A stretch of DNA of 24,188 nt from AC-37 sp036389105 (GCA_036389105.1 DASVQK010000027.1:1-24188); one strand, 5' to 3'; positions 1 through 8,606 are shown, counted from the stretch's first letter. Program-made: numbers and translations. The notes: a model not told the origin generated them from the letters alone.

Positions 1-1398
1 GGCGCGGCGGCCCGACCGCGGCACGCGCGCCGCCGCACGCGACGGGCGGACGTGGTGATCCTCGGCGCCGGTCTGGCCGGCCTGTCGGCCGCGCACGCGC
101 TGACGGCGGCCGGACGGTCGGTGGTCGTGCTCGAGGCGCGCAGGCGCGTCGGGGGTCGCACGCTCAACGAGCGCCTCGCGGACGGCTCGCTGGTCGAGCA
201 CGGAGGCCAGTTCCTGTTCGCGCTCGACCGCGAGACGCACATCATCGCGCTGGCGAAGGAGTTCGGCCAGAAGATCGTCGAGCCGGTCTACGAGGGCGAC
301 AACGTGTACTTCCGCAACGGGAGGGCGCGCCGCTATCCGCGCTACGGGCCGACCGGCCGAACGCCGCCGTTCGACCCCGCGGCGCTGGCGGAGCTCTACG
401 CCTTCGGCAGGCAGATCGACGACATGGCGCGGCAGGTCGACCCGGCGCGGCCGTGGACCGCGGCGAACGCGGAGGAGTGGGACTCGCAGACCTTCCACTC
501 CTTCGTCCGCGCGAACGTGACGAGCGACGAGGCGCGCTTCCTGCTCACGACGTTCGCCCGCAGCCTCGCCGGCAGCGAGCCGCGCGACCTGTCCCTCCTG
601 TACGTCCTGCGCCTGCTCGCGGGCACGGGCGGGATGACCATCCAGGAGCTTGCCGAGGCGCCGGCCAAGGCGCGCTTCCTGAAGGGCGTCCAGGCGCTGC
701 CGCAGGCGATTGCGAAGCGGCTCGGCGGCCGGGTCGTCCTCGACACCCCGGTCCGCCGCATCGAGCAGGACCGGCATGGGGTGCGCGTGGTCTCGGACCG
801 CGTCACCGCGAGCGCGAAGCGCGCGATCGTGGCCTTCGCGCCCACGCTCACGGGGCAGCTCCGATACGACCCGCCGCTCCCCGCGGATCGCGCCCAGCTG
901 GTGCAGCGCTTCCCCCAGGGCTGCGCGATCAAGGTCCACGGCGTCTACGACGAGCCGTGGTGGCGCGACGACGGGCTGACCGGCGAGGCGATCACCGACT
1001 TCGAGCCCATTCGGGTCACCGAGGACGTGACGCTCCCGCACGGGGCCGGACTGCTCGAGGGGTTCATCACGGCCGGCGCGGCACGGCGCTGGACGTTGAA
1101 GAGCCACCGCGAGCGCCGCCGAGCCGTGATCGAGAACTTCGTCGCGCTCTACGGGCCGAAGGCCGCGCGACCGCGCCAGTACGTCGAGCGGGTGTGGTCC
1201 GACGAGATCTACACGCGCGGCTGCTTCTACGGCGTCCTGTCTCCGGGCGTCCTGCTCGACTACGGCGAGGCGATCCGGCGGCCGGTCGGCCGGATCCACT
1301 GGGCCGGGACCGAGACGGCAACCGCGTGGTCGGCGTCGATCGAGGGCGCGGTGCGCTCCGGCGAGGCGGCGGCAGCCGATGTGGTCGCGGCGCTCTAG
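1..1398 (+). CDS. Flavin monoamine oxidase family protein (MAO-1), 5' end outside window
   Basis: FAD-dependent amine oxidase, probably exported. The frame is open from base 1, and the first residues (an Arg-rich stretch ending RRTRRAD) match the region just after the Tat signal in MAO-2 (14589-16076), so the true start lies upstream. Visible landmarks are the dinucleotide-binding motif LGAGLAGLSAA, the GGRTLNERL flavin segment, the family lysine in CAIKVHGVYD (codon at 931), YTRGCFYG (Cys codon at 1222) and the C-terminal HWAGTETATAW motif. The Cys aligns with the residue that carries 8-alpha-cysteinyl FAD in human MAO-A/B, so covalent flavin is plausible. The second aromatic-cage Tyr of human MAO is Ser here (codon 1336). 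The next gene starts 20 bases before its stop. The amine substrate cannot be read from the sequence. The family is clear; export is inferred from the paralogue. Confidence 0.9.
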   Translation, partial: GAAARPRHARRRTRRADVVILGAGLAGLSAAHALTAAGRSVVVLEARRRVGGRTLNERLADGSLVEHGGQFLFALDRETHIIALAKEFGQKIVEPVYEGDNVYFRNGRARRYPRYGPTGRTPPFDPAALAELYAFGRQIDDMARQVDPARPWTAANAEEWDSQTFHSFVRANVTSDEARFLLTTFARSLAGSEPRDLSLLYVLRLLAGTGGMTIQELAEAPAKARFLKGVQALPQAIAKRLGGRVVLDTPVRRIEQDRHGVRVVSDRVTASAKRAIVAFAPTLTGQLRYDPPLPADRAQLVQRFPQGCAIKVHGVYDEPWWRDDGLTGEAITDFEPIRVTEDVTLPHGAGLLEGFITAGAARRWTLKSHRERRRAVIENFVALYGPKAARPRQYVERVWSDEIYTRGCFYGVLSPGVLLDYGEAIRRPVGRIHWAGTETATAWSASIEGAVRSGEAAAADVVAAL

Positions 1399-2470
1399 CC
1401 GGGCTGTTGCCGCCGCCGCCGTCGCCGTCGCGGCGGCGCTGGCCGGACCGCCGGTCGCGACCGCCGACGACGGTCCCGCGCGCCGCGGCGGCGACCCGTG
1501 CAACGGCACCGACGCGTTCGGCTTCGCCAACGTCGTGTCGCGCGACTTCGTCGACGCGGTGGTGGCCCAGAACCCGGGCGCCCGCCGCCGCGACGGCACG
1601 GTCGACCCCACGAAGGTCCACCACGCGCACGTCGTCGTCTCCGGCCACCTGGCGGTGCAGGTCGAGTCGACACCCGGTCACCGGATCGCCCGAGCCACAC
1701 TCGAGGTGAACAGGGCCGACCCGTACTGGAGCCTCGACAGCACCGACCACCCCGGCTACGTGCAGGCGGCCCAGGCCCAGGAGGATCCGGCGCGCGACGC
1801 CGACAGCGACAGCGTGCTGGGCGGCCGGTTCGTGTTCGCTCCGGCCACCGACATCTTCCCGGACGGGAACATGGTCGCGCGGCTGCGCGCGTTCGACGCG
1901 GCGGGCGCGGAGATGGGCAGGCTGTGCATCGACGCGACGCTCGCCAACGGCCTCGACGAGGCGGGGGCGGCGCGGGCGAACACCGACGCCGCCTTCGAGC
2001 CGGCCCCCGTCCTCACGTCCGTGCCCGCCCCGCAGCCGATCGCGTGGTTCCCGGGCGGCGAGCCGAGCGCCGCGCAGCGGGACGGCTACGCGCCGAAGAC
2101 GCTCAGGCTCGAGTTCACCAACGCCCTGCGCTCGCTCGTGGTCGAGCGCTTGGAGCGGGGCCGGCACGGCCGCCGGGTGTGGACCGACCGCAGTGCCCGG
2201 CTGAGGCGCGACGACTTCCGGCGCACCCACTCGATCACCGGCCGCTCGGCCGACGGCGGCCCCCTCGAGCAGGTGCCCCTCCTGACCAACAAGAAGGTGC
2301 TGGGCCCCGGCTACCGCTTCGCCTTCGCCGGGCTTCCGCGCGAGCGCCTGCCGCGCGAGCGGCTCCGGGTCCGCGCCCACGACCGGGCCGGCCGGCGCTT
2401 CTGTGCGATCTACGGCTTCGCGCGCGGTGCGCGCTCCTCGTACGCGATCTCGCGGCCGCGCGACTGCTGA
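1379..2470 (+). CDS. Secreted protein of unknown function
   Basis: 363 residues that I do not recognise. The start ATG overlaps the end of MAO-1 by 20 bases. It begins with a clear signal peptide: MWSRRSSR, then an Ala/Val-rich core, with likely cleavage near VATADDG around residue 30. The mature part has four cysteines (DPCNG, GRLCID, RRFCAI and the very last residue), an even number that could form two disulfides. The middle is rich in short hydrophobic strand-like stretches (HVVVSGHLAVQVE, RATLEVN, GGRFVFAP), suggesting a beta-sandwich, followed by an Arg-rich C-terminal third. There is no catalytic motif I can name. Its tight coupling to MAO-1 suggests it works with that oxidase, but this is inference from position. 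An acidic patch (DADSDSD-like) near residue 140 might bind metal. Confidence 0.8.
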   Translation: MWSRRSSRAVAAAAVAVAAALAGPPVATADDGPARRGGDPCNGTDAFGFANVVSRDFVDAVVAQNPGARRRDGTVDPTKVHHAHVVVSGHLAVQVESTPGHRIARATLEVNRADPYWSLDSTDHPGYVQAAQAQEDPARDADSDSVLGGRFVFAPATDIFPDGNMVARLRAFDAAGAEMGRLCIDATLANGLDEAGAARANTDAAFEPAPVLTSVPAPQPIAWFPGGEPSAAQRDGYAPKTLRLEFTNALRSLVVERLERGRHGRRVWTDRSARLRRDDFRRTHSITGRSADGGPLEQVPLLTNKKVLGPGYRFAFAGLPRERLPRERLRVRAHDRAGRRFCAIYGFARGARSSYAISRPRDC

Positions 2471-2532
2471 CCGCCGTTCGGGGGTCCCGTTTTACCCACC
2501 CTCTTGGGGGGGAGACGGCTCCACCCCGCGCG

Positions 2533-2548
2533 GCCGGCGCGGGCCGGC
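2533..2548. other. Small inverted repeat upstream of fabD
   Basis: GCCGGC (2533-2538) and GCCGGC (2543-2548) can pair around a 4-base GCGG loop. It sits in the 118-base gap between the secreted-protein gene and fabD. No T-run follows, so a terminator role is unproven. The gap also holds an unusual TTTTACCC followed by a G-run (about 2490-2512). I find no convincing -35/-10 pair, although a promoter for the fatty-acid operon would be expected here. Confidence 0.25.
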
Positions 2549-2588
2549 ATGCGAGCTTTGCTCCCCTGTGCAGAGGGAACGGGGGGAC

Positions 2589-3440
2589 ATGTCCGCAGTT
2601 CTGCTGTGCCCTGGTCAGGGCAGCCAGCAGACGAACATGCGCGAGCTCGTCGAGCTCCACCGCCCCGACCTCCACGAGCTCGCGATCGAGGCCGTCGGCT
2701 GCGACCCGTTCGAGCGGATCCACGACGGCACGGCCTTCCTCCAGCCGGCGATCTACTGCGCGAGCCTCGCGAGCCGCGAGGCGATGCCACCGCTCGAGGC
2801 GGACGCGTACGCCGGACACTCGCTGGGGGAGCTGACCGCCCTCGCGATCGCCGGCGCCCTGAACGACGAGGACGGGCTTCGTCTCGTGGCCACTCGCGGG
2901 CGCCTGATGCAGCAGGCCGCGGAGGCGGGGTCGTCCGGCGCGATGCTCGCGGTGGCCGGCGGGCTCGCCGTGGCGGCCGCGGTGGCGGACGAGTTCGGGC
3001 TGTCGGTCGCCAACGACAACTCTCCCGATCAGGTGGTGCTCTCCGGCGCCGAGGAGGCGGTCGTGGCGGCGCGCGCGGCGGTCAAGTCCCGCGGCCAGCG
3101 TGCCTTCCGGCTGCCGATCAAGGGTGCCTTCCACTCACCGGCGATGGCCGCCGCGGTGCCGGAGTTCCGTGCCGCCCTCGACGCCGTCGAGGTGAGACCG
3201 GCGCGCGCGCCCGTGTTCTCGTGCGTCACGGCCGCGCCGTTCGACGACGTCCGTGCCCGCCTCGCCGACTCGCTCACTTGCGGCGTACGCTGGCGCGAGG
3301 TGCTCCTGGGCCTCCGCGCGCGCGGCGCCCGCAGGTTCGTCGAGGTCGGGCCGGGTCACGTCCTCACCGGCCTGGTGCGGGACACGCTCGACGGCGTCGA
3401 GGCGATGGCCGTCAGCGAGCTGGAGCCCGCTCGTGCCTAG
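2589..3440 (+). CDS. fabD: Malonyl-CoA:ACP S-malonyltransferase
   Basis: Moves malonyl from CoA to acyl carrier protein, providing the extender unit for type II fatty acid synthesis in the cytoplasm. The start is ATG 2589: it is preceded by a purine-rich AGAGGGAACGGGGGGAC stretch and gives the standard N-terminus MSAVLLCPGQGSQ with the oxyanion-hole Gln. An open frame extends further upstream but runs through the previous gene. The 283 residues are slightly short for FabD (about 300). Catalytic Ser is in YAGHSLGEL, Arg in ATRGRLMQ, His in IKGAFHSPAM, and the C-terminal VGPGHVLTGLV matches the family. First gene of a tightly packed run; fabH starts 8 bases before its stop. Confidence 0.93.
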   Translation: MSAVLLCPGQGSQQTNMRELVELHRPDLHELAIEAVGCDPFERIHDGTAFLQPAIYCASLASREAMPPLEADAYAGHSLGELTALAIAGALNDEDGLRLVATRGRLMQQAAEAGSSGAMLAVAGGLAVAAAVADEFGLSVANDNSPDQVVLSGAEEAVVAARAAVKSRGQRAFRLPIKGAFHSPAMAAAVPEFRAALDAVEVRPARAPVFSCVTAAPFDDVRARLADSLTCGVRWREVLLGLRARGARRFVEVGPGHVLTGLVRDTLDGVEAMAVSELEPARA

Positions 3441-4452
3441 GAGGCCGCCGGAGGCCGGGCTCGCGACCCTCACGGCCGAGCCCGCCGCCGCGCGGAGTGT
3501 CCGCGGCGCCGCGGTCGTGTCGCTCGGGGTCGCCCTTCCGGCGGGCGTGGTCTCGAACGAGCCGATCGCCGAGCGGCTGGGCGTCGACGACGACTGGATC
3601 GTCAAGCGAGTCGGCGTGCGCGAGCGCCGCCACCTGCGGCCCGGCGAGCGGCTGGAGGACCTGGCGGTCCAGGCGGCGCGGAACGCACTGGCCGACGCGT
3701 GCCTCGAGCCGGACGACCTCGATCTGATCCTCGTGGGCACGCTCAGCCAGGACGAGATCGCGCCGAACAGCGCGCCGCTCGTGGCGGGCTCCCTGGGGGC
3801 GTCGCGGGCCGGCGCGATGGACGTGGGCGCCGCGTGCATGGGGTTCGTGGCGGGCATCGCCCTCGCTGCGGGCTCGATAGAGGCGGGGCGGGCGGACACC
3901 GTGCTGGTGGTCGGAGCGGACGCGATCTCGCGCTTCCTCGACCCCGACGACCGCCGCACCGCGGCGTTGATGGCCGACGGCGCGGGCGCCGTCGTGATGA
4001 CGGCCACCGACCCGCCGGGCAAGATCGGGCCCTGCGTCCTGCGAGCCGACGACAGCGGACGCGAAGCGGTCGTGATCCCCGGCGACACGCGGACGCTGTT
4101 CATGGAGGGGCAGACGACCTTCGTGAGCGCCGTCGAGTGCCTGTCGCGCGTCACACGGCAGGCGATCGCCGCCGCCGGGGTCACGTTCGACGACATCGAC
4201 CTGTTCGCCTACCACCAGGCGAACGCGCGCATCACGAAGGCGGTTGGCGAGAAGCTCGACCTGCCGCTCGAGCGGGTCGTGGACTGCGTCGAGACGATCG
4301 GGAACACGTCGGCGGCCTCGATCCCGCTCGCGCTCGACGCCGCCCGGCGGGACGGCCGCCTCCGCGACGGGACGAAGGTGCTGATGGCGGCCATCGGTGC
4401 CGGCTTCAACTGGGGCGCGACGGTGATCGAGTGGGGCCCCGATGACCGTTGA
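3433..4452 (+). CDS. fabH: Beta-ketoacyl-ACP synthase III
   Basis: Condenses an acyl-CoA primer with malonyl-ACP to start chain growth. The start is taken as GTG 3433, overlapping fabD by 8 bases, with GGAG a few bases upstream. It gives 339 residues with an N-terminal extension of about 25 residues before the first strand (AAVVSLGVALP). The Cys-His-Asn triad is visible: Cys in DVGAACMGFV, His in FAYHQANARI and Asn in TIGNTSAASIP. These three motifs separate KAS III from KAS I/II. GTG codons near 3517 are possible later starts but would cut into the first strand. Primer specificity (acetyl or branched) cannot be read here. fabG starts 11 bases before the stop, so translation is probably coupled. 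Confidence 0.92.
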   Translation: MPRRPPEAGLATLTAEPAAARSVRGAAVVSLGVALPAGVVSNEPIAERLGVDDDWIVKRVGVRERRHLRPGERLEDLAVQAARNALADACLEPDDLDLILVGTLSQDEIAPNSAPLVAGSLGASRAGAMDVGAACMGFVAGIALAAGSIEAGRADTVLVVGADAISRFLDPDDRRTAALMADGAGAVVMTATDPPGKIGPCVLRADDSGREAVVIPGDTRTLFMEGQTTFVSAVECLSRVTRQAIAAAGVTFDDIDLFAYHQANARITKAVGEKLDLPLERVVDCVETIGNTSAASIPLALDAARRDGRLRDGTKVLMAAIGAGFNWGATVIEWGPDDR

Positions 4453-5176
4453 CGGCGAATGCGCGCTGGTCACCGGCGCCGCGCGCGGCATCGGGGCGGC
4501 CACGGCGCGCGCGCTCGCCGGCGAGGGCTGGGCGGTCGGAGTCAACTACCGCAGCGACCGGGAGAGCGCCCTCGCCGTGGTCGACGAGATCGAGAAGGCG
4601 GACGGCCGTGCCATGGCCATCCAGGCGGACGTCTCACGGGTCTCGGACGTGGAGGCCCTCTTCGGCGAGCTCGAGGCGAGCTTCGGCAGGGTCGCCGTGC
4701 TGGTGAACAACGCGGGCACGCGGGCGGACGGCCTGTCGGCCGAGCTCGCGGACGACGACTGGAACGACGTGGTCGAGACGAACCTCTCGGCCGCCTTCCG
4801 GACCTGCCGCCGCGCGCTGATGCCCATGGTTCGCGCGCGGTTCGGCCGGATCGTCAACATCGCATCGGTCGTCGGCCCGTGCATGGGCAACGGCGGTCAG
4901 GCCAACTACGCGGCCGCGAAGGCGGGGCTCGTCGGACTCACGCGCAGCGTCGCGAAGGAGGTGGCGCATCGAGGCGTGACCGTCAACGCGGTCGCGCCGG
5001 GCTTCGTCGAGACCAAGCTGACAGAGGGCGTCGACCGCGGCTGGTTGAAGGCCGTGCCCGCGCGCCGAGCGGGCCAGCCGGAGGAGATCGCCGCGGCGAT
5101 CCGGTTCCTGGCTTCGCGCGAGGCGACCTACGTCACCGGCATCACGCTGACCGTCGACGGCGGAATGACCGCCTAG
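4442..5176 (+). CDS. fabG: 3-oxoacyl-ACP reductase
   Basis: Short-chain dehydrogenase of 244 residues that would reduce 3-ketoacyl-ACP to 3-hydroxyacyl-ACP with NADPH. Visible motifs are the cofactor loop TGAARGIGAA near residue 11, LVNNAGTRADG, catalytic Ser in IVNIASVVG, the Tyr and Lys of NYAAAKAGLVGL, and the C-terminal YVTGITLTVDGGM that is typical of FabG. ATG 4442 overlaps fabH by 11 bases. Its place between fabH and acpP supports the fatty-acid role over the many other SDR activities. Confidence 0.92.
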   Translation: MTVDGECALVTGAARGIGAATARALAGEGWAVGVNYRSDRESALAVVDEIEKADGRAMAIQADVSRVSDVEALFGELEASFGRVAVLVNNAGTRADGLSAELADDDWNDVVETNLSAAFRTCRRALMPMVRARFGRIVNIASVVGPCMGNGGQANYAAAKAGLVGLTRSVAKEVAHRGVTVNAVAPGFVETKLTEGVDRGWLKAVPARRAGQPEEIAAAIRFLASREATYVTGITLTVDGGMTA

Positions 5177-5180
5177 CCAA

Positions 5181-5195
5181 GAAGGAGGGAGAGCC
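5181..5195 (+). promoter_or_regulatory. Strong Shine-Dalgarno site of acpP
   Basis: GAAGGAGGGAG lies in the 19-base gap after fabG and ends a few bases before GTG 5196. It is the clearest ribosome-binding site in the operon. It fits the high demand for acyl carrier protein relative to the enzymes around it, and it fixes the GTG as the start. Confidence 0.7.
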
Positions 5196-5447
5196 GTGCC
5201 ATCGATCAACTTCGTCCCCCGGATCGTGGAGGAGGCCGTGGTCGACGCCATCGCGAAGTTCGGGCCCAGCCCGCGCGACATCAAGCCCGATGCCAGCTTC
5301 GAGGCGCTGGGCGTCGATTCGCTCGACCTCGTCGAGATCGCGCAGATGGCGGAGGAGAAATGGGGCGCGAACGTCGAGCCTCAGGACATGGGCAACGTCA
5401 AGACGGTCGGCGAGGCGATCGACCTGATCGTGGCGCGCATCCCGTGA
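5196..5447 (+). CDS. acpP: Acyl carrier protein
   Basis: 83-residue acidic carrier that holds the growing acyl chain on 4'-phosphopantetheine. The attachment Ser is in LGVDSLDLVEIAQMAEE (around residue 41), the canonical DSL motif at the start of helix II. The start GTG 5196 is set by the strong upstream GAAGGAGG. The N-terminus (PSINFVPRIVEEAV) is slightly longer than in E. coli AcpP. The stop shares bases with the fabF GTG start (GTGA), a translational-coupling junction. Its position between fabG and fabF supports primary fatty acid synthesis over a polyketide carrier. Confidence 0.93.
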   Translation: MPSINFVPRIVEEAVVDAIAKFGPSPRDIKPDASFEALGVDSLDLVEIAQMAEEKWGANVEPQDMGNVKTVGEAIDLIVARIP

Positions 5448-6649
5448 GGCGAAGGGTTGTGATCACGGGCGTGGGTGCCGTGTCGCCCCTCGGCGTCGGT
5501 GCGCGCACGCTCGTCGACCGCTGGCAGCGTGGCGTGAGCGGGATCGAGAACGGGCTTGGACGCTGCGACGAGTTCGAGCCGACGAGCTTCCTGTCGAGGA
5601 AGGAGGCACACCGCACCGACCGCTTCACCCAGCTCGCGATCGGGGCCTCCCACGAAGCCCTCGAGCAGGCGGGCTGGGCCGGCGGCTGTCCGTACGACCC
5701 CGATCGCGCCGGCTGCGTGATGGGCACCGGCATAGGCGGAGTCGAGACGATCCTGGGCGAGCACGACAAGATGACGGAGCGCGGCGCGAAGGCCCTGTCG
5801 CCGTTCGGCGTACCGATGATGATGTCGAACGCCGCGGCCGGCGCGCTCGCCATGCGCTACGGCCTCGCCGGGCCGAACTGGGGCGTCGTCTCGGCCTGCG
5901 CCGCCAGCGCGCACGCGCTGGGCAGCGCCGTGCGGCTGGTCCAGATGGGCGAGGCCGACGCGGTCCTGGCGGGCGGTGCCGAGGCGGCGCTCACGGACAT
6001 GACGATCGGCGGCTTCGGGCGCATGGGCGCGCTGTCCCGGGTAGGCATCTCGCGCCCGTTCGACGCGCGCCGCGACGGCTTCGTCGTGGGCGAGGGGGCG
6101 GGCGCGCTGGTGCTCGAGGAGGCCGGCGCCGCCGCGGCGCGCGGCGCGCAGCCGCTGGCCGAGGTGCTCGGCTACGGCGCGACCGCCGACGCCTACCACC
6201 TGACTGCGCCGGAGCCCGGCGGCATCGGCGCCGCGCGGGCGATCACACGGGCGCTCGACGAGGCCGGCCTCGCACCCGAGGCCGTTGATTACGTCAACGC
6301 TCACGGGACGTCGACGCCGCTCAACGACCGCGCGGAGACCGACGCGCTGAAGCTCTCGCTCGGCGCCCACGCGAAGCGGGTGCCGGTCTCGTCGCTCAAG
6401 TCGGCCATCGGTCACCTCCTGGGGGCGGGCGGCGCCGTTGAGGCGGCGGCCACGGTTCTGACGCTGCGCGATCGCGTCGCCCCTCCGACCTTGAACTGGG
6501 AGGAGGCCGAGGAGGGCCTCGACCTCGACTACGTGCCCGGCGGGGCGCGACCGCTGCGTGACCGGGCAAACGGGCTCGGATCGGTCGCGATCACGAACTC
6601 GTTCGGCTTCGGCGGGCACAACGCGGTGCTGTGCATAGCCGCGGCGTAA
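5444..6649 (+). CDS. fabF: Beta-ketoacyl-ACP synthase II
   Basis: Elongating condensing enzyme of type II fatty acid synthesis, 401 residues. The start GTG 5444 overlaps the acpP stop by four bases and gives the typical N-terminus MRRRVVITGVGAVSPLG. The open frame upstream of it is a shadow of acpP. The Cys-His-His triad is present: VSACAASAHALG, VNAHGTSTPLND and KSAIGHLLGAGGA, with the conserved Lys in the last motif. Length and motifs fit FabF rather than a polyketide chain-length factor, because the active-site Cys is intact. It is the second condensing enzyme of the operon. Confidence 0.93.
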   Translation: MRRRVVITGVGAVSPLGVGARTLVDRWQRGVSGIENGLGRCDEFEPTSFLSRKEAHRTDRFTQLAIGASHEALEQAGWAGGCPYDPDRAGCVMGTGIGGVETILGEHDKMTERGAKALSPFGVPMMMSNAAAGALAMRYGLAGPNWGVVSACAASAHALGSAVRLVQMGEADAVLAGGAEAALTDMTIGGFGRMGALSRVGISRPFDARRDGFVVGEGAGALVLEEAGAAAARGAQPLAEVLGYGATADAYHLTAPEPGGIGAARAITRALDEAGLAPEAVDYVNAHGTSTPLNDRAETDALKLSLGAHAKRVPVSSLKSAIGHLLGAGGAVEAAATVLTLRDRVAPPTLNWEEAEEGLDLDYVPGGARPLRDRANGLGSVAITNSFGFGGHNAVLCIAAA

Positions 6650-6672
6650 CCGGGCGCTCGCGCGCGGACGGC

Positions 6673-8133
6673 ATGTCGCCCTACGTGGCCTTCGACACGT
6701 TCGCGGAGGGGCTCCCGGAGTCCCCACTCGCTCCCAAGGAGCGGCTCGAGCTCCTCTGCGACCCCGGCTCCACCCAGGTCATCCGCTCGCGGGTGCGCTC
6801 GTCGCGGATGGGCGACAAGGCGCAGGGCGGCGACGGCGTCGTGGCCGCCGCGGCGGAGGTCAACGGCCGGCCGCTGTTCTGCTACGCGCAGGACGCCCGC
6901 TTCGTGGGCGGCTCCCTCGGCGAGGCGCACGCGGACACGATCGTGCGCGTGCTCTGCCTCGCGCGCGACGCCCAGGTGCCCGTGGTGGGGCTGGTCGAGT
7001 CGGCCGGAGCGCGCATGCAGGAGGCCACGGCGGCGCTCGGGGGCTACGGCCGCATCTTCCGCGAGACCGTGCTGCTCTCCGGCCGCGTCCCGCAGATCTC
7101 GATCGTCGCGGGCATGTCCGCGGGCGGTGGGTCCTATGCGCCCGCGCTGACCGACTTCGTGGTGATGACGAGGCGCACCAACATGTTCCTCACGGGGCCG
7201 TCGGTCGTGCGCGAGGCGCTTGGCGAGGAGGTGGCGCCGCACGAGCTCGGAGGCTCGGCGGTGCACGCCCGCAACGGCGTATGCGACTTCGTGGTGCCCA
7301 CCGACATCGACGCCGCCTTCCTCGTCCGCGAGCTCCTTTCGTACCTGCCGCAGAACGCCTGCGAGCCGCCGCCGACCGCGGAGCCGGAGGAGCCGCCCGG
7401 CGACAACCCGGGTGGCTACGTCCCGCGCGAGACGCGCCGTGTCTACGACGTCCGCGACGTCGCCCGGGCGATCGTCGACGGCGGCAGGCTGCTCGAGCTC
7501 TCGCCGCGCTGGGCGCGGAACATGGTCACCGCGTTCGCGCGGCTCGACGGCCGTCCGGTGGGCATCCTCGCGAACCAGCCGCACCACCTCGGCGGCGTGA
7601 TCAACGCCGAGGCCTCACAGAAGGCAGCGCGCTTCGTGAATCGCTGCGACACGTTCGGGGTTCCGCTGGTGGTGCTCGTGGACACGCCGGGGTTCCTGCC
7701 CGGTCGCCGCCAGGAGCGGCTGGGGATCATCCGTCACGGGGCCACCCTGCTGCACGCGTTCGCGTCGGCCACCGTCCCGCGCGTCACGGTCGTCCTCCGG
7801 CAGGCCTACGGCGGCGCCTACATCACGATGAACGCCAAGGACCTCGGCGCCGACTTCGCGTTCGCGTGGCCGCGGGCGCGCATCGGCATCATGGCCGCGG
7901 CTCAGGCGGTCGGCTTCATCTGGCGACGCGAGATATCGGCCGCTCCCGACCCCGTGGCACGTCGGCTCGAGCTGAGCGATCTCTACGCCGACCAGCACCA
8001 GAACGCGCATGCCGCGGCGGCGGGCGGCTTCGTCGACGAGGTCATCCCGCCGAGCGAGACGCGTCAGCGGCTGATCGCGTCCCTCCGGACGCTGGCTCGC
8101 AAGGGCCGCCGGTCGAGCGGGGACACCTCGTAG
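6673..8133 (+). CDS. Acyl-CoA carboxylase carboxyltransferase (beta) subunit
   Basis: Transfers carboxyl from biotin to an acyl-CoA, here most likely acetyl-CoA to give the malonyl-CoA used by FabD. It has the two crotonase-like halves of the AccD/PccB family. The N-terminal half shows LVESAGARMQE and GMSAGGGSYAPALTD. The C-terminal half shows VDTPGFLPGRRQE, RQAYGGAYITMNAKDLGADF and FAWPRARIGIM. No biotin carboxylase or biotin carrier gene is in the window, so the partner is elsewhere. From ATG 6673 it is 486 residues, a little shorter than PccB-type subunits. GTG 6631, inside the end of fabF, is an alternative start adding 14 residues; neither has a strong ribosome-binding site. The acyl substrate (acetyl or propionyl) is not certain. 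Confidence 0.88.
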   Translation: MSPYVAFDTFAEGLPESPLAPKERLELLCDPGSTQVIRSRVRSSRMGDKAQGGDGVVAAAAEVNGRPLFCYAQDARFVGGSLGEAHADTIVRVLCLARDAQVPVVGLVESAGARMQEATAALGGYGRIFRETVLLSGRVPQISIVAGMSAGGGSYAPALTDFVVMTRRTNMFLTGPSVVREALGEEVAPHELGGSAVHARNGVCDFVVPTDIDAAFLVRELLSYLPQNACEPPPTAEPEEPPGDNPGGYVPRETRRVYDVRDVARAIVDGGRLLELSPRWARNMVTAFARLDGRPVGILANQPHHLGGVINAEASQKAARFVNRCDTFGVPLVVLVDTPGFLPGRRQERLGIIRHGATLLHAFASATVPRVTVVLRQAYGGAYITMNAKDLGADFAFAWPRARIGIMAAAQAVGFIWRREISAAPDPVARRLELSDLYADQHQNAHAAAAGGFVDEVIPPSETRQRLIASLRTLARKGRRSSGDTS

Positions 8134-8135
8134 CC

Positions 8136-8606
8136 ATGCCGGACGGGCTCTTCTCGCGCTGGTTCGACGCGCTCGCCGAGGGGGAGCGCTTCGTCTCGCG
8201 TGGACGCACGATCACCGAGGCCGACATCGTCGCCTTCTCGGCCCTCACCGGCGATTGGCACCCTCAGCATGCGGACGCCGTCTGGGCGGCGTCGAGCGAC
8301 TTCGGCGAGCGCATCGCGCACGGCGCGCTCGTCCTCTCGTTCTCGCTCGGCCTCGTGGACTTCGACCCCGACCGCGTGATGGCGCTGCGGCGGATCTCGA
8401 ACGCGACGTTCAAGGCTCCGACACGCATCGGTGACACGATCCGGGTCGAGGGACGGGTCGCCTCGCTGCGGCCCATCGACGCGCGTGCGGGCCTCGTCGA
8501 GACCGGCTGGCGCGTGGTGAACCAGCATGGCCGCGGAGTCGTCGTCTTCTCGGTCGACGTCCTGTGGCGGCGCGTGGCGGAGGTCCCAGCCGTGGCGACC
8601 CCCTGA
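8136..8606 (+). CDS. MaoC-like (R)-hydratase/dehydratase
   Basis: 156-residue hot-dog-fold protein. The hydratase motif is visible: ALTGDWHPQHADAVWAA, with the catalytic Asp and His of the MaoC/(R)-hydratase family, then GERIAHGALVLS. ATG 8136 lies two bases after the carboxyltransferase stop. At the end of a fatty-acid operon with no FabZ or FabA, its likely job is dehydration of 3-hydroxyacyl-ACP or -CoA, as the MaoC-type Had enzymes do in mycobacterial FAS-II. Only one hot-dog subunit gene is present, so a homodimer is expected. The role is inferred from context; the family call is firm. Confidence 0.87.
   Translation: MPDGLFSRWFDALAEGERFVSRGRTITEADIVAFSALTGDWHPQHADAVWAASSDFGERIAHGALVLSFSLGLVDFDPDRVMALRRISNATFKAPTRIGDTIRVEGRVASLRPIDARAGLVETGWRVVNQHGRGVVVFSVDVLWRRVAEVPAVATP

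Noticed and set aside
2471..2588. Promoter for the fatty-acid operon
   Set aside because: TTTTACCC and CTTTGC segments were considered, but no -35/-10 pair with sensible spacing could be supported.
5444..6649. Polyketide synthase (KS/CLF) cluster
   Set aside because: There is only one KAS II with an intact active-site Cys, no chain-length factor, and the neighbours are standard FAS-II enzymes.
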